A DNA stretch of 64,000 nt, taken from the NCBI GenBank assembly GCA_025738555.1, contig JAOVFP010000012.1:1240001-1304000 (forward strand). Reading direction: 5' to 3'. The notes under the pieces were generated by a model. The model saw only the letters and a list, made by a program, of their open reading frames with translations, did not search any database and was not told the origin of the DNA. Both the position numbers and the translations under genes were made by a program. Shown in pieces: positions 34,459-45,714 of this stretch; the first letter of the stretch is position 1; each line of letters begins with the position of its first letter. The DNA comes from Cyathus striatus (lineage: Eukaryota; Basidiomycota; Agaricomycetes; Agaricales; Nidulariaceae).

Positions 34459-36364
34459 CTACTTCTTCGTCTTCGCCTTCTTGCCTGCGCTTGACTCGGC
34501 CTTATCATCACCCTACGTTAAAAAATACTGTCAGCTTGTACCCATCTTCCAAGCGAATCGTACACAAACCTTCCGCTTTACACCCTTCTTCGCATCTACT
34601 TTTCCTTTTGCGCCTTTGCCCTTCGCAACAGGCGCGGGCGCCGCCTTCTCCTTAGGCTTAACAGAGAAGAATCCGTCCAGTCGGCCCTGCTGCTTACTGT
34701 TGAGGAACTTTTGCAGTTTATCAGCACCTTTACGAACACGTTCCTCACTATAAACACAAAGAGCTCAGTAAGCACAAGGCATCTGCAAGCATAAGACAAA
34801 AACCTACTTGAACCCCTTCTCCGTAACCAAAAACTGAACCAGACCATCAACGTCTGGGTTCGTCCACTCCAGCTATTGCCACCATAAGCACCATGTTAAC
34901 TCTTCCAAAAGCCTCAAAGCACAAACCTCAATCTCATCAGCAGGCGTAACATCCGGCTTCTCGAACAACTTCTTCGCTTCCTCCCAAGGCCACTCCTCCG
35001 GAATATGTATCCCGCCCTTTCCTTTCCCCTTGCCCTTCCCCTTAGCAGGCTTCTTCTCTTCCTCCTTCTTGCCTTTCCCCTTCTTCGCGGGCTTCTTCTT
35101 AGGTGTTGGCTGCTCCTCCTCGCCTTCACTGTTAACAGCCGGAGGAGCCTCCACGTCTGAATTGGCAGGTTCAAAGTCAGAGGTGGGGGCAACTGCTTCG
35201 GGGTCGAGCTCAATATCTGACGTTGCAGCTGGAGCTTCTTCTTCAGGTTCGGAATCTGATGGCTGAGCTGCGCGCTTTTCTGCTTCCCTTCATGAGAAAG
35301 AGAGTAGGTACAACGAACAAAGGAAGAAAGAGGAGAGCGTACTTTTCTCTGAGATGTTCAATGACGCTTTTGAGGTCTCTATGTTCTTTTATGAGCTTCA
35401 TCGCGGATTTGGGACCGACACCTTTAATGGGCTCGAGGTAGTCGCAACCGAGGAGGATACAGAGCTCGATAAACTGGGATATGCTGGTTAGCGACCGTAA
35501 AGAATGGGGAGAGGAAACACACCTGGCTCATGTTCATCTCGAGACCCTCCAGCGCCAGCTTGAGGTTAATTTCGCTGATAGGCATTTTCTTCGCCTCGGA
35601 GAAGGTAAGATGTCGGAATAAGATGGGTGCGTTGAATGTAAGGGTATCCATATCTTCTGAGCCAGCTGCATAGACCTATATATCTGTTAGGTACGCTTAT
35701 ATAGACAAAAAAAGAAGCTAGCGTACCTTTCCACCACGAGCGAGCTCAGCGCACTGAGCTTCTGCTTCAGAGGGTGCCTGGCGGGAGCCATGTGAGTAGG
35801 AAAGGACGCAAAGAGTAAAAGACGCGTACGACAACGACGGGGATTCCCATGAGTTTCAATAACCTCATAACCTCTTCATTGTGCTCCCTCGTAACTTTCA
35901 CCTGTCGTCTTGAAAAGCGGTCCATATCTTCAGTAGTACCGACTTCCTTGGCCTCTTCTTCTTCCGCCTTCGCCTCTTCTCTCCTCTCAAGACGTTTCGA
36001 AAGCTACAAACCAAGAAAAACGCGTATCAGTCAACACTTTCCACATGAACAAAGAAGGTAAAAGACGACTTACAGTTCCCTTCTTCAACTCCGGCGGCCG
36101 TCCATCGAACACATACGCCGGCTTTATCCCATTCTCCACAATCCTTATGGTGCGATAAAAGAACCCCATAAGATGACTCGTAATCTCCCCGGACTCGTTC
36201 ATCAACATCTCTCCGTCGCGCTGGCGCACGGCGATGAGGAACTGGTACATTGACATGGAGGCGTCAATGGCCACTTTACGCCCAAAGAGCGTTTTTATTT
36301 CATACTCCTTGATAGCATTGGGAGCATGTTGGGATATAAGAGCTGTGAGACCTTTGATACCCAT
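34459..36364 (-). CDS. FEN1: Flap endonuclease 1 (FEN1/Rad27)
   Basis: Nine exons: 36074-36364, 35830-36003, 35727-35777, 35523-35675, 35343-35473, 34927-35287, 34808-34872, 34570-34747 and 34459-34512; 485 residues. The XPG N domain begins [11 protein letters not shown] and contains [12 protein letters not shown] and [14 protein letters not shown]. The XPG I domain has [13 protein letters not shown] and [10 protein letters not shown], then [18 protein letters not shown] of the helix-hairpin-helix. All metal-binding acidic residues are present. [11 protein letters not shown] is the PCNA-binding box, followed by a basic nuclear tail. A linker of about 100 residues, first acidic then Lys/Gly-rich ([10 protein letters not shown]), lies between HLREK and [14 protein letters not shown]; animal FEN1 lacks it. 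FEN1 trims Okazaki-fragment flaps and acts in base-excision repair. Confidence 0.95.
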
Positions 36365-36673
36365 AGCTAGGGTTTTGAGGGGGGATGAACAGGAGATTGG
36401 TGGGTGTGGTAGAAAGAAGGTTGGGACAAGGTTGGCCTGTGGAAAGACGCGAGCGTGACGTAACGCGTTTTGTCACAGTGTGCAAACAAGAAATGCTCCG
36501 GCCCGGAAAACCCGTACTATTCTGACTTGATTCTGACCATTGACAATCGTTGAACTTCAAAAAGCGTTTCGATGATGTGAAGCCCCGTGAGTTTCTTGTT
36601 CGCTCACTCAGATCTAAACAGGCAAACAGGTATTACTACGTTTAACATACTTATTTACATGCAAGCACCATAT

Positions 36674-37876
36674 CTAAGCATCGGGGGGGAAGTCAGTACT
36701 GCACGAAACTTCTTTCCATTCTTCAGCGCGGGCCAACCCTTCCTCGCAATGACTCTTCATTAATTTATAACAATCAGTTCCAAGAGCCACGCCCTTAGGG
36801 AAAGGTTTATCCTTCGCCACTCCTTCGCCTCTCACCACGTCGATGATGACTTCAACGCCCTTCTTCGGATCGCCAGGCTGCTTTCTGTCACAAGCTAGAC
36901 AGACGACAATTGAGCAATAAGTATTCATAGTGTATAAAGGAAAGAGTTACCATTGAGTACGGCCTCTACCTTCTCGCACAATGGCTGATAGTCGGAAATG
37001 CGAGACACAGGAGGGGCGCGTTGGGTGCTTGAGAGCAAGGGAGTGCGGAAGAAGCCAAAGTCGATGCAAGTACTGCGGAGACCTAGAGGAGAAATCTCAT
37101 CGTGAAGACTCTCTGAAATTCCTATGGTGAACAAGTCAAACTCGAATGTTAGTGTACGTCGAAACGAGGTTTACCTCGAAGAGCCCACTTAGAGGTCACG
37201 TATAAACCTGCATAAGGTGATGATCTATCCGTGAAGAAACCTCCTTAAGACCAAAAATGATTCTAATGGTGATTCCTACTTACATCCATCCACCGATAGA
37301 GCCAATGAATACTACGGTTCCAATTCGCCTTTCCCGCATGTACGGGAGGAAAGCACGGGTAACATTCAAAGCACCAAAAACATTCGTGCTGAACAAACTA
37401 CTATCAGCGAAAGTGGATACACAGATGATTTTTTTAAACTTACTTAAACTGCTCCAATGTCTCCTCCGGTCTTAACAAAACGTCAGTACAATTTGAAGAG
37501 ACTTCTTCCAAATCAAAATCAAAACACATACGTGCTTTCCTCGATAGCACCAACAAGAACATACCCAGCATTGTTCACAAGAACATCGATGCGACCATAA
37601 ACCGCAACAGCACGTTTAGCGACTTCATGAAGGTTCTCAAGCTTGTCCGTAACGTCGAGCTCGATAGTACTAGCCCCTAACGCTTTCAAGTCATCTAGCT
37701 TCTCGATAGACCGAGCGCGTCCAGTGGCAATAACCAGATCCCCACGCTTAAGAGCAGAAATAGCAAGGTCGCGACCGATTCCAGAGCTACATGAGTTCAA
37801 CGTGAGTCGTAACTTCAAAGAAAATCGACGTCGCGTACGAAGTTCCAGTGATCAACCAGACAAGTTGGGAAGACAT
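36674..37876 (-). CDS. Short-chain dehydrogenase/reductase
   Basis: Seven exons: 37839-37876, 37532-37786, 37444-37470, 37284-37388, 37175-37224, 36951-37121 and 36674-36894; 288 residues. Classical SDR motifs are all visible: VWLITGTSSGIGRDLA (cofactor loop), LVNNAGY, the catalytic Ser in FIGSIGGW and the YVTSKWAL box with Tyr and Lys. The loop and the ATGRAR segment that follows favour NADP(H). Sequence pattern resembles fungal SDRs annotated as oxidoreductases of unknown substrate. One exon is only 27 nt. A TATA box lies about 82 bases upstream of the start. Confidence 0.9.
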
Positions 37877-37956
37877 TTTCTAAAAGATTTAGAAGATGTA
37901 TAGGTTGGTTTGTGTAGGAGAGGGAAAGAGACAGCGTTGAACATTTTGAGGGAGGG

Positions 37957-37964
37957 TTTATATA
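37957..37964 (-). promoter_or_regulatory. TATA box of the SDR gene
   Basis: The minus strand reads GGGGTATATAAACCC with TATATAAA here, about 82 bases before the ATG. Confidence 0.5.
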
Positions 37965-37975
37965 CCCCTGAATAT

Positions 37976-38054
37976 GGCGTTCAGACCGCACCTTTAATCA
38001 TTCCCGCGTCACTTCTTTCGGTAGCGCTGCTCTTCGGAGACATACCCTACTAGA
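37976..38054. repeat. Dispersed repeat, left copy
   Basis: Matches 39492-39590 in the same orientation, sharing GGCGTTCA, ACCGCAC, TTCCCGCGTCACTTCT or its variant, GGTAGCGCT and CTTCGGAGAC. The pair flanks a 1.5-kb cluster of inverted-repeat elements. Confidence 0.5.
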
Positions 38055-38107
38055 ACGTATTTGCAAACGGGTTTCAGTGAAGTTTATGTAAGTGAGTGGA
38101 ACTCGCT

Positions 38108-38725
38108 TACAGTGCTTTGCATATCGATATACTGTACTATTTCGACCAATTGTTCGGTCACGCGTCACACAGGGTCTCCGAACAGAACAAATTCAGGCCT
38201 TGTCACGCATCCCAGAGAGCATTGAACAAAGGGTCAAGGCAATTAAATAAGGCATAGTTTTGATGTTTTTTTTTTTTTACGTTAGATGTATGTATTATAT
38301 CATAAAATAGTGTTTCACGTTCGTCATTGTTAAAAATCTGAGGACAATGAACATTGTTGGCATGAACAAATCTTAAGCATGTCACGCACTGAACTGGTCC
38401 CTGAACTGAACAATGAACCCAAATTTTCGGTCACGCTCAAAATGAGCGAACAATTGGTCGAAATAGTACAGTAGACTTACAATTTCGGTAGCAGATAGCT
38501 GAGTTCTACCGGCAGCATGATCCGCGCCAGTCCGAAGGTGTGATTGACCAGACCATCCCAAAACAAAAATGGATAACAGCTCTAGCCATAGGCAAGCAAG
38601 CACAGTGGAAACCAGTGGGGCCACTAAATTCCGGTGGTTTGGCTGTGGGTCGCCATTGATGACCGTACAACTCAGCTATACACTAGTAGAATTTAAAGTC
38701 TATATCGATATGTAAAGCGCTGTAA
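38108..38725. mobile_element. Nested inverted-repeat element(s)
   Basis: Two sets of inverted repeats are nested. The inner pair, 38130-38156 and 38447-38473, is a perfect 27-base inverted repeat. The outer pair, 38108-38131 and 38701-38725, is nearly perfect over 24 bases (TTACAGTGCTTTGCATATCG against TTACAGCGCTTTACATATCG). The interior lacks a credible transposase ORF. No clean target duplication could be assigned. These are best read as non-autonomous DNA elements, perhaps one inserted in another. Confidence 0.5.
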
Positions 38726-39038
38726 TATAAGCCGGACATCCAATTTTAGTAAGGACAGTTGGAGCTCCTTGGAGGCTTGGAGCTTGCTTAGAGCCGCTGG
38801 TTTAGTTGAAACTCGCTCACAGCGGTTTTCTTATCATGATTCATTGTAGCCATTTGATTTATTAGTGTACTTACATCTTGCTAGCAGTTAGCAGTGTGTA
38901 AGCGCTAAGCAGGCCCCACTACTCGCTCCCTAGCAGCCAAGTACCGGTGGACCGTAGTCTGGCTGCGTGGCTGTCACTGATCGCCGGTGAAATTCAGATG
39001 TACACTAAAAATCAAAGGGCTACAATGATACAACAATA

Positions 39039-39420
39039 GGGGAAATCAAACTTGGCTGTTTTGTTGTGCCAAGCAGTTTTTTGTTGCGTGGGAACTTCGT
39101 TTTGTCTCGAGCAAGGTTTGACACCCCCACATCGTATCGAAATAAATGGCTGATGGCTCCGGCGGAATTCCATTCTGGGATTGAAGTTGATTCCGAGTGA
39201 GTCAAGGAGTTCGCGCGTGCACCTCCGAGTCCGAGTGAGCCAAGCAATTGCTTACTTCAACTTCAAGCTCCGACACAACATCGACTAGGTACGCTCTATT
39301 GCGCTCCTAACGAGATCGCCTCGAAACGACGTCGCATCCTTCCTTTTGTTTCCGTGGGAAGATGTTTTGTTTCAACCGCCAATCATTTCGTTTTGCCAAG
39401 AGGGCAAGTTTGATTTCCCC
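39039..39420. mobile_element. 382-bp MITE with TA target duplication
   Basis: Perfect 16-base terminal inverted repeats GGGGAAATCAAACTTG lie at 39039-39054 and, inverted, at 39405-39420. The dinucleotide TA flanks both ends (39037-39038 and 39421-39422), as expected for a Tc1/mariner-type insertion. There is no coding content, so it is non-autonomous. Both the TIR and the duplication are intact. Confidence 0.75.
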
Positions 39421-39491
39421 TAATGATAAGCACACCGCTGTAAGTGCGAGTGAGAAAATTCACTCAAACTGGTTGCAAATACGTTTTACTA

Positions 39492-39590
39492 CGGCGTTCA
39501 AAACTCGTTCAAACCGCACATTTATTCATTTTCCGCGCCACTTCTTCTCGGTAGCGCTACTCCTCGGAGACGCAAACGGCGCCTAGTAGG
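39492..39590. repeat. Dispersed repeat, right copy
   Basis: Counterpart of 37976-38054, slightly longer because it carries an extra AACTCGTTCAA segment. Confidence 0.5.
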
Positions 39591-39820
39591 GCTAACACCT
39601 CAGACCTGTATATCTATCACACTACTAATACAGCCTACACTACACAAAAGTTTACAGCATGAGAAAATTATTATAAAAGAGTGGATATTTTGCATGAAAA
39701 ATGAACTGGAAAGGAGCGACATGCGAAGGAAATTCAAAAGAAAGTGAGTAGTTTACGGAACAACAACAGAAGATGTCCCAATATGCAGAAATGAATCATC
39801 ACTTGATGATTAAAAGATCA

Positions 39821-41776
39821 CTAAAAGGCTGTAGGTTGGGGATAAGCACCATCAATATTGCTCCAGCTTGAAGCAGGCAAGCTATGCTGATAATATAAAA
39901 CGGCCATTATATATGTGCCAAGGTACAAGAGAATTCCAAAACTTACAGTATGCATCGTTTCCTGTGGTCTGGAACCCCAGAAGCTTGATGTAATGCCGAC
40001 TGTAACCGAACTAGGAAGCGTCTCGGAGTCTTCCCTCTTTCGTGCGTTCAACATTGTGAAAAATGATACGACGTATACTGCAGAATAGATGATCAAGATC
40101 TATAACCCCAATTTAAAGAATGACTTACATTTTGTGAGAAGAAATTCTATGCCAATGAAAACGGAAGTGTTTGGTAGTAATATATACTGTAACGCGGGCA
40201 GAGACATAGTTAATAACGGAAAATCCCTCTTCTGATACGACCTACTGTAAAGATAGCCGCCAACGAGCATGCACTGAAAATATATAAGTTCACAGTACTC
40301 AAAGGCCTTAGAAATACATAAAAAGTACCTTGTTAGCAACCCAGTGCTTAAGGTATATTGCATAACGGTAGATATTCTAGAGTGGAGCCTTATACGTGGC
40401 AGTTAATTAGTTTTACTACGTATTAATAGACATATGAGTATTCACCTAGTGATACTCCCTTGGCTTTTTCGAAGGTAATAACACATAGCCGCTGCTATCA
40501 TAAAGTCGATGGAGGTGGCGGTAGCAAAGGCAGCTATTATTAACCACTACTCTACATTAGACCGGACCCGACTAAGGCTAACAACTCTACGCACTGAAAT
40601 ATGATCAAGATTGTTGTAGGAATCGAGAGAAAAGCTATTAATAAATATTAATTTGGGTATATGTGATTGGATACAGTGCGTATGTCACTTACATTCGGCA
40701 GGCAACGACTAATCGAAAATGCCAACGTCAGAGCTTAGTTATACTTAGTATTTTTAAACTTGACATTACCGATTCCTATAACTAAGTAACATGAGTACGT
40801 CTGAAACAGACGATTAATTTCAGATATTATGCTTACCAGATCCTCCTGCAACAGTGAAAGCCTGTAGAGATTGATTTGGACTGAATATAGTATTTAATGG
40901 CTTGGGTGAACGTGTACATACCACAAGATAGCCTAGGAATCCCCTGTGGTACCCTCCCACTGAGCGGGTGTCAGTGAAACGTAAAAATACGAATAAATAG
41001 CATAATGCATATTACGCACGTCGCCAGACCCTTATGGCATATAAACTGAGGCAGCTCGTAAGAAACACATTTTCACTGGCAAAGGAAAGATTGAACCCAT
41101 ACCTATGAACAATCAGAACTACTATAACCTTCAGGTACGTGAATGCGTTAGACTGACAGGATGGCATGACACTAGAAAAATTTGGCTCACATTTAACAGC
41201 ACTTGTAGCTTAGACAAATCAATTTTAATTTCGCATATGGCAGATCAATAAGACATACCTTGATAGACCTAGCGAATTAAACCTTCCTAAGTTATATGAT
41301 ATTATCAAAATATAAGGACGTTATTACCATATGACAGTCTCTAGACCAGCTAAATCTCCAAATCCTCTCACTGCGTACGTATATACTGCATGGGTTATCA
41401 CAGAGAGGTGCAGAGCATCAAGCGTCCTATAGAATAAATCCCGTGAGCGAGAGGATAGACATACATATGCAAGGAATGAGCACCATAAGACACCGACCTT
41501 GGCCGAAGAGTCAGTAGCTTTCTACGTTGCAACAAAGTAACGGATACATACAGAAAATTTATGCATCCATAGATCTTGAGGGTAACAGTGATAGTACCAG
41601 CACACTTGAAGCGTAGAGATTCCGAAAAGGCTTTAGCAATTGAAATATTAGAATAGCCGAAAGCATGATCTTAGCGGTCGCACTCACAAAGCTGCCCCAA
41701 TCAAGCCCAAAAACACAGCTCCCAACGTATTCTCAATGGTCATCTCCTGGAGGCTGAATAACGAACGTGAATCCAT
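39821..41776 (-). CDS. DUF6534-like multi-pass membrane protein 3
   Basis: Nineteen exons: 41688-41776, 41552-41630, 41486-41499, 41328-41426, 41259-41268, 41191-41208, 41103-41128, 41020-41045, 40922-40959, 40837-40861, 40770-40781, 40693-40708, 40595-40634, 40446-40546, 40329-40376, 40246-40273, 40129-40186, 39947-40077 and 39821-39886; 307 residues. Text includes ENTLGAVFLGLIGAAFLFGI, SVGVLWTLDALHLSVITHA, SLYAIRVWRR and ATSIDFMIAAAMCYYLRK, then a short LNARKRE tail. It belongs to the same family as the genes at 18.5 and 21.3 kb but is more distant. Internal exon lengths 14, 10, 18, 26, 26, 38, 25, 12, 16, 40, 101 nearly repeat theirs. An internal Met at 41740 (MTIENTLG) is an equally good start. 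Confidence 0.83.
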
Positions 41777-41789
41777 GGCGAACCTGATT

Positions 41790-42985
41790 GGTGAGTCCGA
41801 GCAGGATGGAGTCAGGAGGGTTTAAGAACAAAGAGTGGACGTTCATACTAAAGGGCAGTTATTTTTATTACTGAGTTGAGAACTAGGGTCTCTGTACTTG
41901 GATGCTTTGATGGGCCGCTCAGCCTTCACCTCAGATTGATGATGGAGTAAGATCACAAGGAAGATTTAAAAATGGTGATTGCAGACCCGGCTGACATCAA
42001 GAAACAATAACGCTTCTATCTTTCTCTCCACCTACTTGCGCGACAGGAGCTTGACAGATACAGCATCCACTACCAATTTCACCTCACTCACATTAAAATC
42101 GACCTTGGATTGTGACAATTGCATTCAAACTTCAGGCACATTAACTGACAGATTATGCTTGGAGCGTCTTTTCCAGGGGAGTGAGGGAATTTTCAAGTTC
42201 CCAGGGAAGGCAGGGAGCGCAACTGCCAAATGCCGCGTGGCTTTAGTGCGCTTCCACTTGGGATATTAATCTGGTTTAGGTCTATAGCGTTTCAGCGCTG
42301 ATGGTGGCTTACAATGTCATTTGATCAGCCGCCGTCTGCCATAGACTTGTGGTTTACACGGGATCCACGCATACACAAAATCCAGAAGCATAGTGAGTGG
42401 CATTCGCTGTCGCAAAAATAGTTAACGTAGGGTAAGGGAGATCTTTAGCTATACACTGTACTGCACTGGCGGGCAGGCTGTATATATCAACGAGTCCTTC
42501 CACACTATATTAGTAAGTATCACTCGTAAATGATTCATGAAAAATACTGATCAAAGATAAGTAACACACTATCCTAGGAAATCTGGGCTCTGCTGACTAT
42601 GAAAGGGTTATAGTCTATAGACAGCGAAATATGGGCACTGCTGCGCCGGACCATCAACGTGGCTGCAAAATCCCACAGTGGCCGACGCTTGTGTAACTCA
42701 AGAATGTACACCAAAATGCTGGCAAAGAATTAGCGAACTAGAAGCTACACACATATGTATTGTGAAATAGATTACAAGTGAGTAAATAGTTTAAACTCTG
42801 CGAGTCGGATTCAGATGCTGTGGAGTCATTGAGTCACACGAACCGCCGGTGGGAAGAGTTTTACCACTTAGCCAGTATTAGTGAACAGAACTTTGCAAAA
42901 GGTGAAAGAAAGAAATTTCGAAAGAATATGAACACATTTGTATTGATACTATAGTATTATGGGAAAGAGAAAGTGAATAGCAGCA
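41790..42985. other. Intergenic region, no gene recognised
   Basis: AT-rich sequence between the third DUF6534-like gene and the GST pseudogene. No supported exon, repeat pair or RNA gene. Confidence 0.4.
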
Positions 42986-42988
42986 TCT

Positions 42989-43780
42989 TCAAACAATAGC
43001 TTGATAATCTTTCAGATCCTCCAGGATATTCGCCACACGACCTCCGTGCCAACTTGATATCGCCATCCACTCCGTGCTATCCTCTCCTAGAATAGCTCTC
43101 ATGCCTATCAAAGTACTTCCAATGTCGAAATTGCAAAACGTTGGCTTGCCTCCTATAACAAATTTATTTCTGCCATTGTCGCCATAATGCTTCGCAGAAA
43201 AGTTTGCGATCCATTTTGCAGCCTCAGCCATATCTTGAACATATCCTATAGGGATTGGATTGCGTTTCTTTTCTCGTTATATTCTATCCTAAGGGATTCG
43301 AGAATGTCACTCATCTTAGGTATCACAATGCGCCATAATGGAGCCACAACTTTGGTACTGAAAGTATCCTGGATATCGCGCCTGTAAACCCCAAAGTTAG
43401 TATCAGGGGGTATGATGCAAGGAGTTTCTGGGTATGTAAGGTCAAGATAGTAAGCGGTAGTCAAAAAATTAGAAGGATGAAGATACTTCCCCGTATTATC
43501 ATCGTAGAAAGCAAGAAGGATGTTCCTGTCCCAGGACTCCTCGCTTATGTTAGGCGCGGAGATGCCATTAGCAATACAGAACTGTTCGACGTCGTAATCC
43601 TCGATCCACTCAGTCATGTAGTCGAGTTTTTTGTAGTTCAGCATCAACCTGCGCGTAGGATTAGGATTGCTGTGGATCTTCTTGCAAGACAAGCGAAATT
43701 TTATACCTTATCCTCCAGTTCGCTGGATTCCATGCCTTTCCAGGAACTCTATTACACGGATCGTCATAGAAAGTTACCAT
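42989..43780 (-). pseudogene. Glutathione S-transferase-like pseudogene
   Basis: Exon 1 at 43707-43780 (MVTFYDDPCNRVPGKAW, then NPANWRIR) and exon 2 from 43648 follow the intron pattern of the three other GSTs in the window (intron after an AG split codon). Exon 2 reads to EYNEKRNAIQSL and then meets TAG at 43246. Just beyond, in the next frame, the family resumes with GGKPTFCNFDIGSTLIGMRA and ends LKDYQAIV at 42989. Compared with its neighbour, roughly 10-14 residues are missing at the break, so a small frame-shifting deletion has inactivated it. It is a tandem copy of the GST at 44310-45119. Confidence 0.8.
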
Positions 43781-44309
43781 CTCTGCAGAAACTAGACAGG
43801 TGAGGAAGTGTGGTCGGACGGGCGGTGTCTATGCACATCGGTTTATGCTGTTATAAATACGTCCTAGTCGCCCCAGATCGAAAATGTAACCAAGAGAAAG
43901 AAGATAAAAATGAAAGAATAGTAAAGAGGCAATAACTGAAAAGGGTTACTTAACTACTTTAGTAGGTGTGGTTCATTCCTAATTACACCCCACTAATATA
44001 TGAGACAATGAATCGCTACACATATTTAGGACTTGCTTTGTTTGTCATTACGCCTCTTTGTTACCGAAGATGTACTTAGAGTGAAGCGAAAGGTTATGGA
44101 AGGATCCGACATGTACAAATGGAAACAGTACGTATTGAAGGAACACACGGCAAACTGGAAATGGATCTGACGAGCAAAGATGAAAAACAACGTTGCTAAG
44201 AGATAAAAGTGATGTGGTCACAGTACTTCTGTCTACTTACGTGCCAAATGATGTAGCGTAATGCTCTTCTTTAGCTATTGCCTACGAGTGACAAAGATAC
44301 GGGCAGATT

Positions 44310-45119
44310 TCAAAGAACAACTTGATAGTCCTTTAAATCATCCAAAAATCTGGCCAAACGCCCTCCATGCGAAGATGATACTGCCTTCCAATCAATGCTA
44401 TCCTCTCCCAATATAACTTTAAATCCCGTTAAAGTAGCCCCAAGGACAAAATCACAGAATGTTGGTTTATCTCCCATAACAAAGCTCTTCCCGCCGTTCT
44501 TCTCGAACCACCCAGCAATATCTCCCAAGCCCTTTTCAAATTGAGCAATAGCTTGAACGCGCGCTTCACCAACAGGAACAAGTTCCTCGACCGGTTTCCC
44601 GAAATATGCGGATCTGGTGCGGTAGAAATATTCCGCACTAGGTGCATTAAGAATATCCACTATATTAGGCAGAAGGATAGGCCATATTGCGGTCATCTTT
44701 GCGGCGCAAGCGTCTATGAAGGCGTTCATGAGAACCTCGGTGCCAATCGGAATGACAACAGGGGTGTGTGGGTACGTCTTGTCGAGATACTGCGCGATAG
44801 GTATGGAGTCTGCTAGGAACACCCCTGTGGTATCGTCATGGATAGCAGGGAGAGTGTAGAACGGGGATCCGTTCGTCTTCGTGCCTGTCGGTGCGATGCC
44901 CTTATTCTTGCAGAATAGCTCGATGTCTGGGTACTCGATCCATTGTGTCTTGTAGGGTAGTTGCTTGTAGTTGAGCACGAATCTATCAGTACCAGGAAAA
45001 TTTCTCAGTTCAGAAATTGGCCATCACATCGAAATGCAGAGTTCCGACCTTATCTTCCAGTTCACTGGAGACCATGCCTTGTCTTGAATTTTAGATGGCA
45101 CGTCGAAGAAGGTGATCAT
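44310..45119 (-). CDS. Glutathione S-transferase (fungal etherase-like class), copy 2
   Basis: Exons 45049-45119 and 44310-44982; 247 residues. The N-terminal thioredoxin-like domain starts MITFFDVPSKIQDKAWSPVN, with FVLNYKQLPYKTQWIEYPDI and the glutathione-side segment LPAIHDDTTGVFLADSIPIA. The C-terminal helical domain has KSFVMGDKPTFCDFVLGATL. The pattern resembles GSTs of the fungal-specific class related to bacterial beta-etherases (GSTFuA-like), which are expanded in wood-decay fungi and bind or conjugate plant phenolics. Class assignment is by resemblance only. Lies head-to-tail with the pseudogene at 43 kb. Confidence 0.88.
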
Positions 45120-45714
45120 CTTTAGCAGTTGAGTGAATCAGCAGTTGGTCGTAACCTTCAATTGCCTAAATCATAGGCCGATTATAAGTCATCAGATGCT
45201 TATCCATCCGGTACCATCTTGAGTCATAAGAACGACGAAATGAACGTAGAAGGGGAATGACTTACTCTGCTCCCCTCATTAGCCACCTAACCTCCTATGA
45301 CTTAGCTACTTAGTAGTAGTACAAGATTTAGCACTATAACATAGTATATTTCCAAAAGTAAGTTCAACTATGTACTCACCAGTGGGCGTGGCTCATTCAA
45401 AGGCTGTTCACCTGCCTACAAACATCTGCAACAACCGTGACCCGGCATTTTTCATCAAACAGTATTCCCTTCGCATATGATTTAAATGAATGTTCGAGCT
45501 ATGAATAATTAACGCTCACCTGTCGTAACCAAACGGTCATTAACGCAGGAATCACTTGCACCTTAATGAAGATTCTGGATTTGCGTGTAATGTCGGTTTA
45601 AGTGTACCGTACAATTTGAGCTTTATTGGGTCGAGTATTTAGGTTATTAAAGTTCGATGGAGTTCATGATGAGGCCTGAGGCCTGAGGATTTGTAGTTTA
45701 GAACGATATTGAGT

